From positions 186,001 through 250,000 of the forward strand of contig NZ_LFMW01000007.1 of the NCBI RefSeq assembly GCF_001050345.1: a stretch of 64,000 nucleotides of DNA, given 5' to 3'. The position numbers were made by a program, and so were the translations under genes. Source of the DNA: Pseudomonas fildesensis. Its GTDB lineage: Bacteria > Pseudomonadota > Gammaproteobacteria > Pseudomonadales > Pseudomonadaceae. The notes under the pieces are model-generated. The model made no database searches. It was given only the letters and a program-made list of their open reading frames with translations, and was not told the DNA's origin. Positions within the stretch are counted from its first letter, which is position 1. Each line of letters starts with the position of its first letter. Positions 17,885 to 27,923 of this stretch are shown here, one piece after another.

Positions 17885-18142
17885 CAGCCGCGCCCCAACC
17901 GGGTGCACTAGAGGCCTCGGACGGGGCTCTTTGGTGCATCCTCTGCACCGAAAAAACCCTCCAAATATGCGCAATTATGTCGAAACTTTCATAATTGCGA
18001 CATTCTTGTACGCTCGTACCACTCTTTCAGCCTTGCAACGGTTCAGCATCTTGCAATGGGTATGGCCCCTGCATAAGTATCCGCAGGTCGACTCACGAGG
18101 TCGCCCTCACTACCAAAAATGACAACAAATCATGAGGCCAAC

Positions 18143-19771
18143 ATGTTCAAACACGCAGTCATTCCGTTATTAGTCAGCGCCGGTTTAATGGCTGCTGCAC
18201 CTTTCGCCCAGGCGGCGAGCAACCTGGTGTTCTGCTCCGAAGGGAGCCCGGCCGGTTTTGACCCAGGCCAGTACACCACCGGAACAGACTTCGATGCTTC
18301 GGCCGAGACCATGTTCAACCGTCTGACCCAGTTTGAGCGCGGCGGCACCGCTGTTGTTCCTGGGCTGGCCACTACCTGGGAGGTTTCCCCGGATGGCCTG
18401 ACGTACACGTTCCACCTTCGTGAAGGCGTCAAGTTCCACACCACCCCGTACTTCAAGCCAACTCGTGAATTTTCGGCTGACGACGTACTGTTCACCTTCA
18501 ACCGGATGATCAATAAAGACGATCCGTTCCGTAAGGCCTACCCCACCGAGTTCCCGTACTTCACGGACATGGGGATGGACACCAACATCAAGAACATCGA
18601 GAAAGTCGATGCCCATACCGTCAAGTTCACCCTTGGCACCGTGGACGCCGCTTTCATCCAGAACCTGGCAATGAGCTTTGCCTCCATCCAGTCGGCCGAA
18701 TACGCCGCCCAGCTGTTGAAGGACGGCAAGGCACAGGACATCAACCAGAAGCCAATCGGCACTGGTCCGTTCGTGTTCAAGAGCTACCAGAAAGACTCCA
18801 ACATCCGTTACACCGGCAACAAGGATTACTGGAATCCTTCCGACGTGAAGATCGACAACCTGATCTTCGCCATCACCACCGACCCGTCGGTGCGTATCCA
18901 GAAGCTGAAGAAAAACGAATGCCAGGTCACTCTGTTCCCACGTCCGGCCGACCTGAAGGCGCTGGGTGAAGACAAGGACCTGAAACTGCCGCACCAGGCG
19001 GGTTTCAACCTGGGTTACATCGCCTACAACGTGATGCCGGTCCTCAAGGGCCAGACCGCGCCTAACCCGCTGTCGGACATCCGGGTGCGTGAAGCCCTCG
19101 ACATGTCGGTGAACAAGCAGCAGATCATCGACTCGGTTTACCAGGGTGCAGGCCAACTGGCCGTCAACGCCATGCCGCCAACCCAGTGGTCCTACGACAC
19201 CACCATCAAGGATGCCCCGCACGACGTGACCAAAGCCAAGGCTTTGCTCAAGGAAGCCGGCGTCAAGGAAGGCACCGAGATCACCCTGTGGGCGATGCCG
19301 GTACAGCGTCCGTACAACCCGAACGCCAAGCTGATGGCCGAGATGCTGCAGAACGACTGGAAACAGATCGGCCTGAAGGTCAACATCGTCAGCTACGAGT
19401 GGGGCGAGTACATCAAGCGTTCCAAAGGCGGCGAGAACCAGGCCATGATCATTGGCTGGAGCGGCGACAATGGTGACCCGGACAACTGGCTGAACGTGCT
19501 GTTCGGCTGCGACTCGCTGGCAGGTAACAACTTCTCCAAATGGTGCGACAAGAAATTCGACGGCATCGTGAAAGAAGCCAAGGCCACATCGGATGTCGCC
19601 AAACGCACCGAGCTGTACAAGCAGGCGCAACATATCCTCAAAGATGCAGTCCCGATGACACCTATCGCGCACTCGACGGTGTATCAACCCATGCGCAACA
19701 CCGTGCAGGACTTCAAGATCAGCCCGTTTGGCTTGAACTCCTTCTACGGCGTGAGCGTAAGCGGCAAGTAA
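18143..19771 (+). CDS. dppA: Periplasmic dipeptide-binding protein 2 (SBP family 5)
   Basis: A 542-residue second paralogue. The signal peptide MFKHAVIPLLVSAGLMAAAP ends at about AQA, and the mature protein begins ASNLVFCSEGSPAGFDPGQY. It carries a short insertion (MPVLKGQTAPNPLSDIRVRE) compared with its neighbours in the helix around residue 300. The ATG at 18143 follows ATGAGGCCAAC; the longer frame starting at 18119 would place eight polar residues ahead of the signal peptide. A strong terminator follows at 19778, so this gene is probably transcribed separately from the third paralogue. As with the others, it should bind di/tripeptides in the periplasm. Confidence 0.88.
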   Translation: MFKHAVIPLLVSAGLMAAAPFAQAASNLVFCSEGSPAGFDPGQYTTGTDFDASAETMFNRLTQFERGGTAVVPGLATTWEVSPDGLTYTFHLREGVKFHTTPYFKPTREFSADDVLFTFNRMINKDDPFRKAYPTEFPYFTDMGMDTNIKNIEKVDAHTVKFTLGTVDAAFIQNLAMSFASIQSAEYAAQLLKDGKAQDINQKPIGTGPFVFKSYQKDSNIRYTGNKDYWNPSDVKIDNLIFAITTDPSVRIQKLKKNECQVTLFPRPADLKALGEDKDLKLPHQAGFNLGYIAYNVMPVLKGQTAPNPLSDIRVREALDMSVNKQQIIDSVYQGAGQLAVNAMPPTQWSYDTTIKDAPHDVTKAKALLKEAGVKEGTEITLWAMPVQRPYNPNAKLMAEMLQNDWKQIGLKVNIVSYEWGEYIKRSKGGENQAMIIGWSGDNGDPDNWLNVLFGCDSLAGNNFSKWCDKKFDGIVKEAKATSDVAKRTELYKQAQHILKDAVPMTPIAHSTVYQPMRNTVQDFKISPFGLNSFYGVSVSGK

Positions 19772-20074
19772 GGATCAATAGCGGCGACGTTTCATAACGT
19801 CGCCGTTATTACATCTGCCAAGACCGTAGGAATCAGACCACATTCGCGCTCGTTGCTTTCCTACAGCATCGAACTGCGATTCGCGGCGCCGTTACCTACA
19901 AGGTCAGTCAGATTTGACGCATTTACTGCGAGGCCAACGACCCCTAACGTCGTAGGACAGCAGAGGCATCAATCTGCAAGGCACTTGCTGTGTGTGGGAT
20001 CAGCGTTGTCACCTCGGCCGAAAGCCTGAGTGATTGCTCGCTGATGACAACTACAAACAAGGATCGGGATCGTC
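19772..20074 (+). other. Intergenic region between dppA paralogues 2 and 3
   Basis: 303 bases. Its left end is the terminator at 19778-19810. The remainder is of mixed composition and should hold the promoter of paralogue 3; I see no reading frame worth calling and no repeat. Confidence 0.5.
19778..19810 (+). terminator. Terminator after dppA paralogue 2
   Basis: ATAGCGGCGACGTT TCAT AACGTCGCCGTTAT forms a near-perfect 14-bp stem, though the following T tract is short (TTATTACAT). Confidence 0.75.
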
Positions 20075-21679
20075 ATGCGCCATACCACTGTTCTATCCGC
20101 AATTTTTGGCACCAGCCTGCTGGCTGTGGCCACGATGGGCCAGGCCGCCGAAAAGAAGAGCCTGGTGTTCTGCTCCGAAGGCAGCCCGGCAGGGTTTGAC
20201 ACCGCGCAATACACCACCGCCACCGACAACGACGCGGCCGAGCCGCTGTACAACCGCCTGGTTGAGTTTGAAAAGGGCGAGACCAACGTCGTACCTGGTT
20301 TGGCAACCAAGTGGGATATTTCCGAAGATGGCCTGACGTACACCTTTCACCTGCGTGAAGGGGTGAAATTCCACAGCAACAAGGAATTCAAGCCGACGCG
20401 CGACTTCAACGCCGATGACGTGCTGTTCACCTTCAACCGAATGCTTGACCCCGAGTACCCGTTTCGCAAGGCCTACCCCACCGAGTTTCCGTACTTCAAC
20501 GGGATGAGCCTGAACAAGAACATCGCCAAGGTCGAGAAAACCGGCCCGTACACCGTGGTGATGACCCTGAACACGGTCGACGCCGCGTTCGTGCAGAACA
20601 TCGCCATGAGCTTTGCCTCGATTCTGTCGGCCGAGTACGCCGAGCAGTTGCTCAAGGACGGCAAACCAAGCGACATCAACCAGAAGCCGATCGGCACTGG
20701 CCCGTTCGTGTTCCAGCGCTATCAGAAAGACTCGCAGATCCGTTATGCAGGCAACAAACAGTATTGGGACCCGAGCCGCGTCAAACTCGACCAGCTGATT
20801 TTCGCGATCAACACCGACGCGTCGGTGCGCGTGCAGAAGCTCAAGGCCGGCGAATGCCAGATCACCCTGCATCCACGCCCTGCGGATGTCGACGCGCTCA
20901 AGGCCGACAAGAACCTGCAACTGCTGACCAAGCCAGGCTTCAACCTCGGCTACATCGCCTACAACGTACGCCACAAGCCGTTCGACCAGCTTGAAGTGCG
21001 CCAGGCGCTGGACATGGCGGTGAACAAGCAGAGCATTCTGAACGCCGTATACCAGGGCGCGGGGCAACTGGCGGTCAACGCCATGCCGCCGACCCAGTGG
21101 TCCTACGACGAGAGCATCAAGGACGCCGCCTACAACCCGGAAAAAGCCAAGGAATTACTCAAGGCCGCCGGCGTGAAGGAAGGCACCGAGATCACCCTGT
21201 GGGCGATGCCGGTGCAACGTCCGTACAACCCCAACGCCAAGCTGATGGCCGAGATGCTGCAAAACGATTGGGCCAAGATCGGCCTGAAAGTGAAGATCGT
21301 CAGCTACGAGTGGGGCGAGTACATCAAGCGCACCAAGAACGGTGAGCACGATATCAGCCTCATCGGCTGGACAGGTGACAACGGTGACCCGGACAACTGG
21401 CTGGGCACCCTCTACAGCTGCGACGCCATCGGCGGGAACAACTACTCCATGTGGTGTGACCCGGCGTACGACAAGCTGATCAAGCAAGCCAAGGTCGTCA
21501 CCGACCGCGAACAAAGGACTGTTCTGTACAAACAGGCGCAGCAGCTGCTTAAAGCACAGGTGCCGATCACGCCCGTCGCCCACTCGACGGTCAACCAGCC
21601 GTTAAGCGCCAAAGTCGAAGGTTTCAAAGTGAGCCCCTTCGGCCGCAACGTGTTCTCGGGCGTCAGTATTACCCCATAA
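20075..21679 (+). CDS. dppA: Periplasmic dipeptide-binding protein 3 (SBP family 5)
   Basis: A 534-residue third paralogue with signal peptide MRHTTVLSAIFGTSLLAVAT (cleavage near GQAAEKK) and mature start SLVFCSEGSPAGFDTAQYTT. It is closest to paralogue 2: the segments EGTEITLWAMPVQRPYNPNA and KLMAEMLQNDW are identical in both. The ATG at 20075 is preceded by CAAGGATCGGGATCGTC. It lies 170 bases upstream of the porin gene and on the same strand, so co-transcription with it is plausible. It binds di/tripeptides for the DppBCDF permease encoded 3.3 kb downstream. Confidence 0.88.
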   Translation: MRHTTVLSAIFGTSLLAVATMGQAAEKKSLVFCSEGSPAGFDTAQYTTATDNDAAEPLYNRLVEFEKGETNVVPGLATKWDISEDGLTYTFHLREGVKFHSNKEFKPTRDFNADDVLFTFNRMLDPEYPFRKAYPTEFPYFNGMSLNKNIAKVEKTGPYTVVMTLNTVDAAFVQNIAMSFASILSAEYAEQLLKDGKPSDINQKPIGTGPFVFQRYQKDSQIRYAGNKQYWDPSRVKLDQLIFAINTDASVRVQKLKAGECQITLHPRPADVDALKADKNLQLLTKPGFNLGYIAYNVRHKPFDQLEVRQALDMAVNKQSILNAVYQGAGQLAVNAMPPTQWSYDESIKDAAYNPEKAKELLKAAGVKEGTEITLWAMPVQRPYNPNAKLMAEMLQNDWAKIGLKVKIVSYEWGEYIKRTKNGEHDISLIGWTGDNGDPDNWLGTLYSCDAIGGNNYSMWCDPAYDKLIKQAKVVTDREQRTVLYKQAQQLLKAQVPITPVAHSTVNQPLSAKVEGFKVSPFGRNVFSGVSITP

Positions 21680-21849
21680 GAAAATAACCGGATTGCAAAG
21701 AGCGAAGTTGGCTCTCTCGCAAACGTGCAGCCATGTTTTGGGATTTTTCCTACAGCAAACGTTTGCGATGGCTTGAAAGAGTTACACACCCAATAGCCGG
21801 TTCACCGAATAAGACCGGCATTAAAAAGAGAACCAAAGGAGCTTCACCC

Positions 21850-23256
21850 ATGAAACTGAGCAGCAAAGCGCTTCTGGCCCTGGCCATCAGCACCATCACG
21901 GCGACTGCCTATGCTGAACCCGTCAGCCAGGACTTCGTTCCGACCACACTGGCCGGCGCCAGCGCCCAAAGCGAGGCCAAAGGTTTTATCGAAGATTTCA
22001 CCTTGGGCGGCACGACGCGTAACTGGTACGCCCACGAAAGCCTTTACCGTGGCGGCAGCTGGAAATATCAAAAACATGGCCAGACCCTGACCGACCGGAA
22101 CCGTACCAATTGGGTCCAGGGCACCATCATCAACGCCAACTCGGGCTTCACTCAGGGCACAGTAGGCGTAAAGGCCGAAGTAGCGCTTTACAACGCGCTG
22201 GTCCTGGACCGCAGCAAACGCGATATCAAGGGCGGCTCCAACCGTACCCTGGCTGACTCTAACGGCAATGCCGTAGACCAGTGGAGCAAACTGGGCCTGG
22301 CCAACGTGCAGTTCCGTGCCTCGAACACCACCTTGACTGCCGGTCGCCAGAACTTCAGCACGCCAATTGTTGACACCATCGGCAACCGTGCCCTGCCGTC
22401 GAGCTTCCAAGGTGTGAGCTTCAACAGCGAAGAGTTCAGCAACCTGTCTTTCCAAGGCGGCGTATTTGACCGCGTTTCGCCACGGACCGAACAGAGCCTG
22501 TCCAAATTCCGTAGCGAGTACAACAGCGCCGGTGCCAAAGGCGTAGAAACCGACAAGGTCTACACCTTGGGCGCCAACTACCAGCCGTTCAAAAGCCTGA
22601 AGACCAGCTTCTTCGGTGCCAACGTCAAGGACTTCTGGAACCAGTACTATTTCGGCGCCACCCACGAGCTGGGTGACAGCCAGCAACTGGCCCTGACCAC
22701 CGGTTTCAACTACTACAAAACCGTCGATGAAGGCAAAAAACTGATGGGGGATATCGACAACGATACCTACTCCCTGTCCCTGGGCCTGGCGCACCAAGCC
22801 CACAGCCTGACCTTCGCCTACCAGGCCGTAAACGGTAACGAGTACTTCGACTACCTGCACGAAACCAACGGTATCTACCTGGCCAACTCCCTGACGTCCG
22901 ACTTCAACGGCCCGAACGAGAAATCCTTCCAGATCGCCTATGGCCTCAACATGGCCGAATACGGTGTACCGGGCCTGAAGTTCAACATCTACTCGGCACG
23001 CGGCTGGGGCATCGACGGCACCCACTACACCGGCAACCGCGGTGTGGTCGGCAAAGGTTACGACGGTATCCAGGTTCAGGACGGCGAGAAGCACCAGGAA
23101 TACGGCGTTGGCAGCTCGTACGCAATTCAGAGCGGCCCACTCAAGGCCACCACTGTGCGTGCAACCTACGTTGAGCACCGCGGCAGCGAGTTCCAGTCCG
23201 ACGGCAGCATCAAGGAATTCCGTCTGGTCACCACCATCCCGTTCAACATTCTCTAA
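21850..23256 (+). CDS. opdP: OprD-family outer-membrane porin, OpdP type (dipeptide uptake)
   Basis: A 468-residue outer-membrane channel with signal peptide MKLSSKALLALAISTITATA and mature start near EPVSQDF. The N-terminal FIEDFTLGGTTRNWYAHESL, the repeated amphipathic strands and the C-terminal aromatic-rich strand (RLVTTIPFNIL) fit the 18-strand OprD family. Its placement between dipeptide-binding proteins matches OpdP (PA4501), reported as a glycine-glutamate dipeptide porin, so peptide passage across the outer membrane is the likely role. The ATG at 21850 follows AAAGGAGCTTCACCC; an upstream in-frame ATG at 21733 is rejected because it would hide the signal peptide. Confidence 0.85.
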   Translation: MKLSSKALLALAISTITATAYAEPVSQDFVPTTLAGASAQSEAKGFIEDFTLGGTTRNWYAHESLYRGGSWKYQKHGQTLTDRNRTNWVQGTIINANSGFTQGTVGVKAEVALYNALVLDRSKRDIKGGSNRTLADSNGNAVDQWSKLGLANVQFRASNTTLTAGRQNFSTPIVDTIGNRALPSSFQGVSFNSEEFSNLSFQGGVFDRVSPRTEQSLSKFRSEYNSAGAKGVETDKVYTLGANYQPFKSLKTSFFGANVKDFWNQYYFGATHELGDSQQLALTTGFNYYKTVDEGKKLMGDIDNDTYSLSLGLAHQAHSLTFAYQAVNGNEYFDYLHETNGIYLANSLTSDFNGPNEKSFQIAYGLNMAEYGVPGLKFNIYSARGWGIDGTHYTGNRGVVGKGYDGIQVQDGEKHQEYGVGSSYAIQSGPLKATTVRATYVEHRGSEFQSDGSIKEFRLVTTIPFNIL

Positions 23257-23336
23257 TTAGCACCAGGTAAACGGCGGGCTCACGAAGAGCCTGCCGTCTA
23301 CGCTTGTCTGGTCCCATCGATTGCAGAGGGCTCCGA

Positions 23337-24935
23337 ATGAAAATGCTCCCGCTACAAGCCGCCATTGCCGCTGCGCTGTTGAGCGTAGCGATCGGCGTTT
23401 CGGCCAAACCGCTGGTGGTCTGCACCGAAGCCAGCCCGGAAGGTTTCGACCCGGTCCTTTACACCACGGCCGTCACCGCTGACGCCGCCGCTGAAACCAT
23501 GTTCAACCGCCTGGTGGACTTCAAGCCAGGCACCACCGAAGTGATCCCGGCGCTCGCCAAAGACCTGCCGGAAATCAGCGCCGATGGCCTGACCTACACC
23601 TTTCACCTGCGTGACGACATCAAGTTCCACACCACCGACTACTTCAAACCCACGCGCAACCTGAACGCCGACGACGTGCTTTGGAGTTTCCAGCGCCAGC
23701 TGGACCCGAAACACCCGTGGCACAACAAGTCCAACGTGGGCTACCCGTACTTTGAAAGCATGGGCTTCAAGGAACTGCTCAAGAGCGTAGAGAAGACCGA
23801 CGATCACACTGTGGTCTTCACCCTGACGCGCCGTGAAGCACCGTTCCTGGCCGACCTGGGCATGGCCTTCTCTTCGATCCATTCCAAGGAATACGCCGAC
23901 CAGCTGCTCAAGTCCGGCAAGACCGAAGACCTGAACGCCAAGCCGATCGGCACCGGCCCCTTCATCTTTATCCGTTATCAGAAAGACGCTCAGGCACGCT
24001 TCAAGGCCAACCCGGACTACTTCCGTGGCAAGCCGCAGGTAGACCCGTTGATCCTGGCAATTACCGCCGACAACAATGTGCGCCTGCAGAAGCTGAAAGC
24101 CAACGAGTGCCAGATCGCGCTGTTTCCCAAGCCGGATGACATCCCAAGCATCAAGAAAGACCCGAACCTGAAGATCGATGAACTGGCGGCGATGACCACC
24201 AGCTACACCGCCCTGAACACCACCCACAAGTACATGAGCGACGCGCGGGTACGTCACGCGATCAACATCGCATTCGACAAGGCCGGCTATACCAAAGCAT
24301 TGTTTGGCGAAGGCAACGCAGTCGTCGGCACCGGCCCGTATCCACCAACGCTACTGGGCTTCAGCGACAAACTGAAAAACCCGCCACGTGACCTGGACAA
24401 GGCCCGCGCCCTGCTCAAGGAAGCCGGCGTACCGGAAGGCACTGAGTTCACCCTGTTCACTCGCGCCAACGGCGGCCCGACCAACCCCAACCCAATGATG
24501 GGCGCCCAGCGTATGCAGGCGGATCTGGCCCAGGTTGGCCTGAATGTCAACATCAAGGTCATGGAATGGGGCGAAATGCTCAAGCGCGCCAAAGCCGGTG
24601 AGCACGACATGGTTTCCGCAGGCTGGGTCGGTGATAACGGCGACCCGGATAACTTCCTCACGCCCAACCTGAGTTGCGATGCCGCCAAAAACGGCGAAAA
24701 CTACGCCCGCTGGTGTAACGAGGAGTTTCAAGCCTTGATCGACAAGGCCCGCGCAATCGAGGAACCGGCGGCACGGGCTGCGCTCTATGAACAAGCACAG
24801 GACGTTTTCGACAAGGACCAACCATGGCTTCCCATGGCTTACCCGAAACTGTTCACCGCCATGCGCAAAAACGTAGAAGGCTTTACCCAAAGCCCTCTAG
24901 GTACAAATAACTTCGCCACCACCCAGGTGAAGTAA
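23337..24935 (+). CDS. dppA: Periplasmic dipeptide-binding protein 4 (SBP family 5), adjacent to permease genes
   Basis: A 532-residue paralogue, the most divergent of the four: the mature protein begins KPLVVCTEASPEGFDPVLYT and the middle differs (KYMSDARVRHAINIAFDKAG). The signal peptide is MKMLPLQAAIAAALLSVAIG. The ATG at 23337 follows AGAGGGCTCCGA. It is the only paralogue next to dppB, 76 bases away, so it is probably the operon's own binding protein, the counterpart of P. aeruginosa dppA4. It should be expressed together with DppBCDF. Confidence 0.88.
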   Translation: MKMLPLQAAIAAALLSVAIGVSAKPLVVCTEASPEGFDPVLYTTAVTADAAAETMFNRLVDFKPGTTEVIPALAKDLPEISADGLTYTFHLRDDIKFHTTDYFKPTRNLNADDVLWSFQRQLDPKHPWHNKSNVGYPYFESMGFKELLKSVEKTDDHTVVFTLTRREAPFLADLGMAFSSIHSKEYADQLLKSGKTEDLNAKPIGTGPFIFIRYQKDAQARFKANPDYFRGKPQVDPLILAITADNNVRLQKLKANECQIALFPKPDDIPSIKKDPNLKIDELAAMTTSYTALNTTHKYMSDARVRHAINIAFDKAGYTKALFGEGNAVVGTGPYPPTLLGFSDKLKNPPRDLDKARALLKEAGVPEGTEFTLFTRANGGPTNPNPMMGAQRMQADLAQVGLNVNIKVMEWGEMLKRAKAGEHDMVSAGWVGDNGDPDNFLTPNLSCDAAKNGENYARWCNEEFQALIDKARAIEEPAARAALYEQAQDVFDKDQPWLPMAYPKLFTAMRKNVEGFTQSPLGTNNFATTQVK

Positions 24936-25011
24936 ATAAGAGAAACGCTCGGCACCGTCGATATTGACGGTGCCGAACCTGCCTAACCGGCTGATTGAGG
25001 TACACAACAAG

Positions 25012-26022
25012 ATGTTTAGTTTTATTGCCCGCCGACTGGGGTTATTGATCCCCACGTTTTTCGGCATCACGTTGCTGACGTTTGCGTTGATTCGCATGAT
25101 TCCAGGCGACCCCGTAGAAGTCATGATGGGCGAACGGCGCGTCGACCCCGAGATGCACGCTCAGGCAATGGAACGCCTTGGCCTTAACAAGCCGCTGTAT
25201 GCGCAATACCTGGACTACATCGGCAAGCTCGCCCAGGGCGACCTTGGCGAATCGTTGCGTACGCGTACCAGCGTGTGGAGCGAATTCACCGCGCTCTTCC
25301 CCGCGACCCTGGAACTGTCCATGGCCGCCCTGTTGTTCGCCGGTATCCTGGGCCTGTTGGCCGGGGTGATCGCGGCACTCAAGCGAGGATCCCTGTTCGA
25401 CCATGGGGTGATGGGCATCTCCCTTGCGGGATATTCGATGCCAATCTTCTGGTGGGGCCTGATCCTGATCATGTTCTTCTCGGTGAGCCTGGGCTGGACC
25501 CCGGTCTCCGGGCGTATCGACCTGCTCTATGACATCGAGCCGCGCACCGGCTTCATGCTGATCGACACCCTGCTGGCTGACGAGCCGGACGCCTTCTGGG
25601 ATGCCCTGCACCACCTGATCCTGCCGGCCATCGTGCTCGGCACCATCCCGCTGGCAGTGATCGCGCGGATGACCCGTTCGTCGATGCTCGAAGTGCTGCG
25701 CGAAGACTACATCCGCACCGCCAAGGCCAAAGGCCTGTCGCCGGCGCGCGTCGTCTTCGTCCACGGCCTGCGTAACGCGCTGATCCCGGTCCTCACCGTG
25801 GTCGGCCTGCAAGTCGGCACCTTGCTGGCCGGTGCGGTATTGACCGAAACCATCTTCTCGTGGCCCGGCATCGGCAAATGGCTGATCGAAGCCATTGGCG
25901 CGCGGGACTACCCGGTGGTGCAAAACGGCATTCTGCTGATCGCCTGCCTGGTGATCGTGGTGAACTTCGTGGTGGATATCCTCTACGGCTTCGCCAACCC
26001 ACGCATCCGTCACCAGCGCTGA
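25012..26022 (+). CDS. dppB: Dipeptide ABC transporter permease DppB
   Basis: A 336-residue inner-membrane permease with about six transmembrane helices, the first at residues ~9-30 (LGLLIPTFFGITLLTFALIR). The cytoplasmic EAA-type loop (DYIRTAKAKGLSPARVVFVH) that contacts the ATPases is present near residue 235. The ATG at 25012 gives the standard DppB N-terminus MFSFIARRLGLLIPTFF; a longer frame from 24964 adds 16 polar residues. It ends 4 bases before dppC. It pairs with DppC to form the channel for peptides delivered by the DppA proteins. Confidence 0.92.
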   Translation: MFSFIARRLGLLIPTFFGITLLTFALIRMIPGDPVEVMMGERRVDPEMHAQAMERLGLNKPLYAQYLDYIGKLAQGDLGESLRTRTSVWSEFTALFPATLELSMAALLFAGILGLLAGVIAALKRGSLFDHGVMGISLAGYSMPIFWWGLILIMFFSVSLGWTPVSGRIDLLYDIEPRTGFMLIDTLLADEPDAFWDALHHLILPAIVLGTIPLAVIARMTRSSMLEVLREDYIRTAKAKGLSPARVVFVHGLRNALIPVLTVVGLQVGTLLAGAVLTETIFSWPGIGKWLIEAIGARDYPVVQNGILLIACLVIVVNFVVDILYGFANPRIRHQR

Positions 26023-26026
26023 GATC

Positions 26027-26944
26027 ATGACCATGACCACACCTACTCCAGTGTCAGCAGTCGATCAAAGCCTGCTGTACCCGTCCCCGTACAAAGAATT
26101 CTGGCAAGCCTTTTCCAAGAACAAAGGCGCCGTTGCCGGCCTGATGTTCATGCTGCTGGTGGTGTTCTGCGCGCTCTTCGCGCCGTGGGTTGCGCCGCAT
26201 AACCCGAGCGAGCAATACCGCGACTTCCTGCTGACCCCGCCGTCGTGGCTGGAAGGCGGGCAGATCCAGTTCCTGCTCGGCACCGACGAACTGGGCCGTG
26301 ACTTGCTCTCGCGCCTGATCCAGGGCTCCCGCCTCTCGTTGCTGATCGGCTTGTCGTCGGTAGTGATGTCGCTGATCCCGGGCATCCTGCTGGGCCTGTT
26401 CGCCGGGTTCTTCCCGCGTCTGCTCGGCCCGACCATCATGCGTCTGATGGACATCATGCTGGCCCTGCCATCGCTGCTGCTGGCTGTTGCCATCGTCGCG
26501 ATCCTCGGCCCTGGCCTGATCAACACCGTGATCGCCATCGCAATCGTCTCGCTGCCGTCCTATGTCCGTCTGACCCGCGCTGCGGTGATGGGCGAACTGA
26601 ACCGCGACTACGTGACCGCCGCCCGCCTCGCCGGCGCCGGCCTGCCCCGCCTGATGTTCATCACCGTGCTGCCTAACTGCATGGCACCGCTGATCGTTCA
26701 GGCCACCCTGAGTTTCTCTTCGGCGATCCTTGATGCCGCGGCCCTGGGCTTCCTGGGCCTTGGCGTACAACCGCCAACGCCTGAGTGGGGCACCATGCTG
26801 GCTTCGGCCCGCGACTACATCGAACGCGCATGGTGGGTCGTCAGCCTGCCGGGTTTGACCATTTTGCTCAGCGTGCTGGCAATCAACTTGATGGGTGACG
26901 GCCTGCGCGATGCGCTGGACCCGAAACTCAAGAACGCCGCCTGA
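26027..26944 (+). CDS. dppC: Dipeptide ABC transporter permease DppC
   Basis: A 305-residue inner-membrane permease, partner of DppB. A cytoplasmic N-terminal tail ending near [15 protein letters not shown] is typical of the OppC/DppC N-terminal domain. A first helix ([20 protein letters not shown]) and a further five helices follow, along with the EAA loop [20 protein letters not shown]. The motif [20 protein letters not shown] is characteristic of the family. The start is the ATG at 26027, four bases after the dppB stop; a second ATG two codons later is possible. The dppD ribosome-binding site overlaps its stop. Confidence 0.92.
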   Translation: MTMTTPTPVSAVDQSLLYPSPYKEFWQAFSKNKGAVAGLMFMLLVVFCALFAPWVAPHNPSEQYRDFLLTPPSWLEGGQIQFLLGTDELGRDLLSRLIQGSRLSLLIGLSSVVMSLIPGILLGLFAGFFPRLLGPTIMRLMDIMLALPSLLLAVAIVAILGPGLINTVIAIAIVSLPSYVRLTRAAVMGELNRDYVTAARLAGAGLPRLMFITVLPNCMAPLIVQATLSFSSAILDAAALGFLGLGVQPPTPEWGTMLASARDYIERAWWVVSLPGLTILLSVLAINLMGDGLRDALDPKLKNAA

Positions 26945-26954
26945 GGAGATTCCC

Positions 26955-27923
26955 ATGTCACTGTTAGAAATCAAGAATCTCAACGTCCGCTTCGGCGACA
27001 AGACTGCCGTGCCGGTGGTCGATGGCCTCGACATCTCTGTCGACAAAGGCGAAGTACTGGCGATCGTTGGCGAGTCGGGTTCGGGTAAATCCGTGACCAT
27101 GATGGCGCTGATGGGCCTGATCGAGCACCCCGGCATCGTCACCGCCGACGCCCTGAACTTCGATGGCAAGGACATGCTCAAGCTGAGCAATCGCCAGCGT
27201 CGCCAGATCGTCGGCAAAGACCTGGCGATGGTATTCCAGGACCCGATGACCGCGCTGAACCCCAGCTATACCGTGGGTTTCCAGATTGAAGAAGTGCTGC
27301 GCCTGCACCTGAAAATGTCCGGCAAACAAGCGCGCAAGCGTGCCATCGAACTGTTGGAAAAGGTCGAGATCCCAGGCGCTGCCAGCCGTATGGATGCTTA
27401 CCCGCACCAGCTGTCCGGCGGTATGAGCCAGCGTGTGGCCATCGCCATGGCCATCGCCGGCGAGCCGAAACTGCTGATCGCCGACGAACCGACCACCGCG
27501 TTGGACGTGACCATTCAAGCGCAGATCATGGACCTGCTGCTGGCCCTGCAGAAAGAACAAAACATGGGCCTGGTGCTGATCACGCACGACCTCGCAGTGG
27601 TTGCCGAAACGGCCCAGCGCGTGTGCGTGATGTACGCCGGCCAGGCCGTGGAAGTCGGCCAGGTGCCGCAACTTTTCGACGTGCCGGCACATCCCTACAG
27701 CGAAGCGCTGCTCAAGGCGATCCCGGAGCACAGCCTCGGCGCCGAACGCCTGGCCACCCTGCCCGGCATCGTGCCCGGTCGTTATGACCGCCCGCAGGGT
27801 TGCCTGCTGTCACCGCGTTGCCCGTATGTGCAAGACAGCTGCCGCCAGACCCGCCCCGGCCTGGACCCTAAAGCCTACAGCCTTGCGCGCTGCTTCTACC
27901 CCTTGAACCAGGAGGTGGCGTAA
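26955..27923 (+). CDS. dppD: Dipeptide ABC transporter ATPase DppD
   Basis: A 322-residue cytoplasmic ATPase. Walker A GESGSGKS is near residue 40, signature [15 protein letters not shown] near 155, Walker [13 protein letters not shown] near 175, and the H-loop [11 protein letters not shown] follows. The C-terminal oligopeptide-transporter extension includes a Cys-bearing segment ([15 protein letters not shown]), known in this family for metal or cluster binding. The ATG at 26955 follows CTGAGGAGATTCCC directly after the dppC stop. Its stop overlaps the dppF start (TAATG), which implies translational coupling. It forms a heterodimer with DppF. Confidence 0.93.
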   Translation: MSLLEIKNLNVRFGDKTAVPVVDGLDISVDKGEVLAIVGESGSGKSVTMMALMGLIEHPGIVTADALNFDGKDMLKLSNRQRRQIVGKDLAMVFQDPMTALNPSYTVGFQIEEVLRLHLKMSGKQARKRAIELLEKVEIPGAASRMDAYPHQLSGGMSQRVAIAMAIAGEPKLLIADEPTTALDVTIQAQIMDLLLALQKEQNMGLVLITHDLAVVAETAQRVCVMYAGQAVEVGQVPQLFDVPAHPYSEALLKAIPEHSLGAERLATLPGIVPGRYDRPQGCLLSPRCPYVQDSCRQTRPGLDPKAYSLARCFYPLNQEVA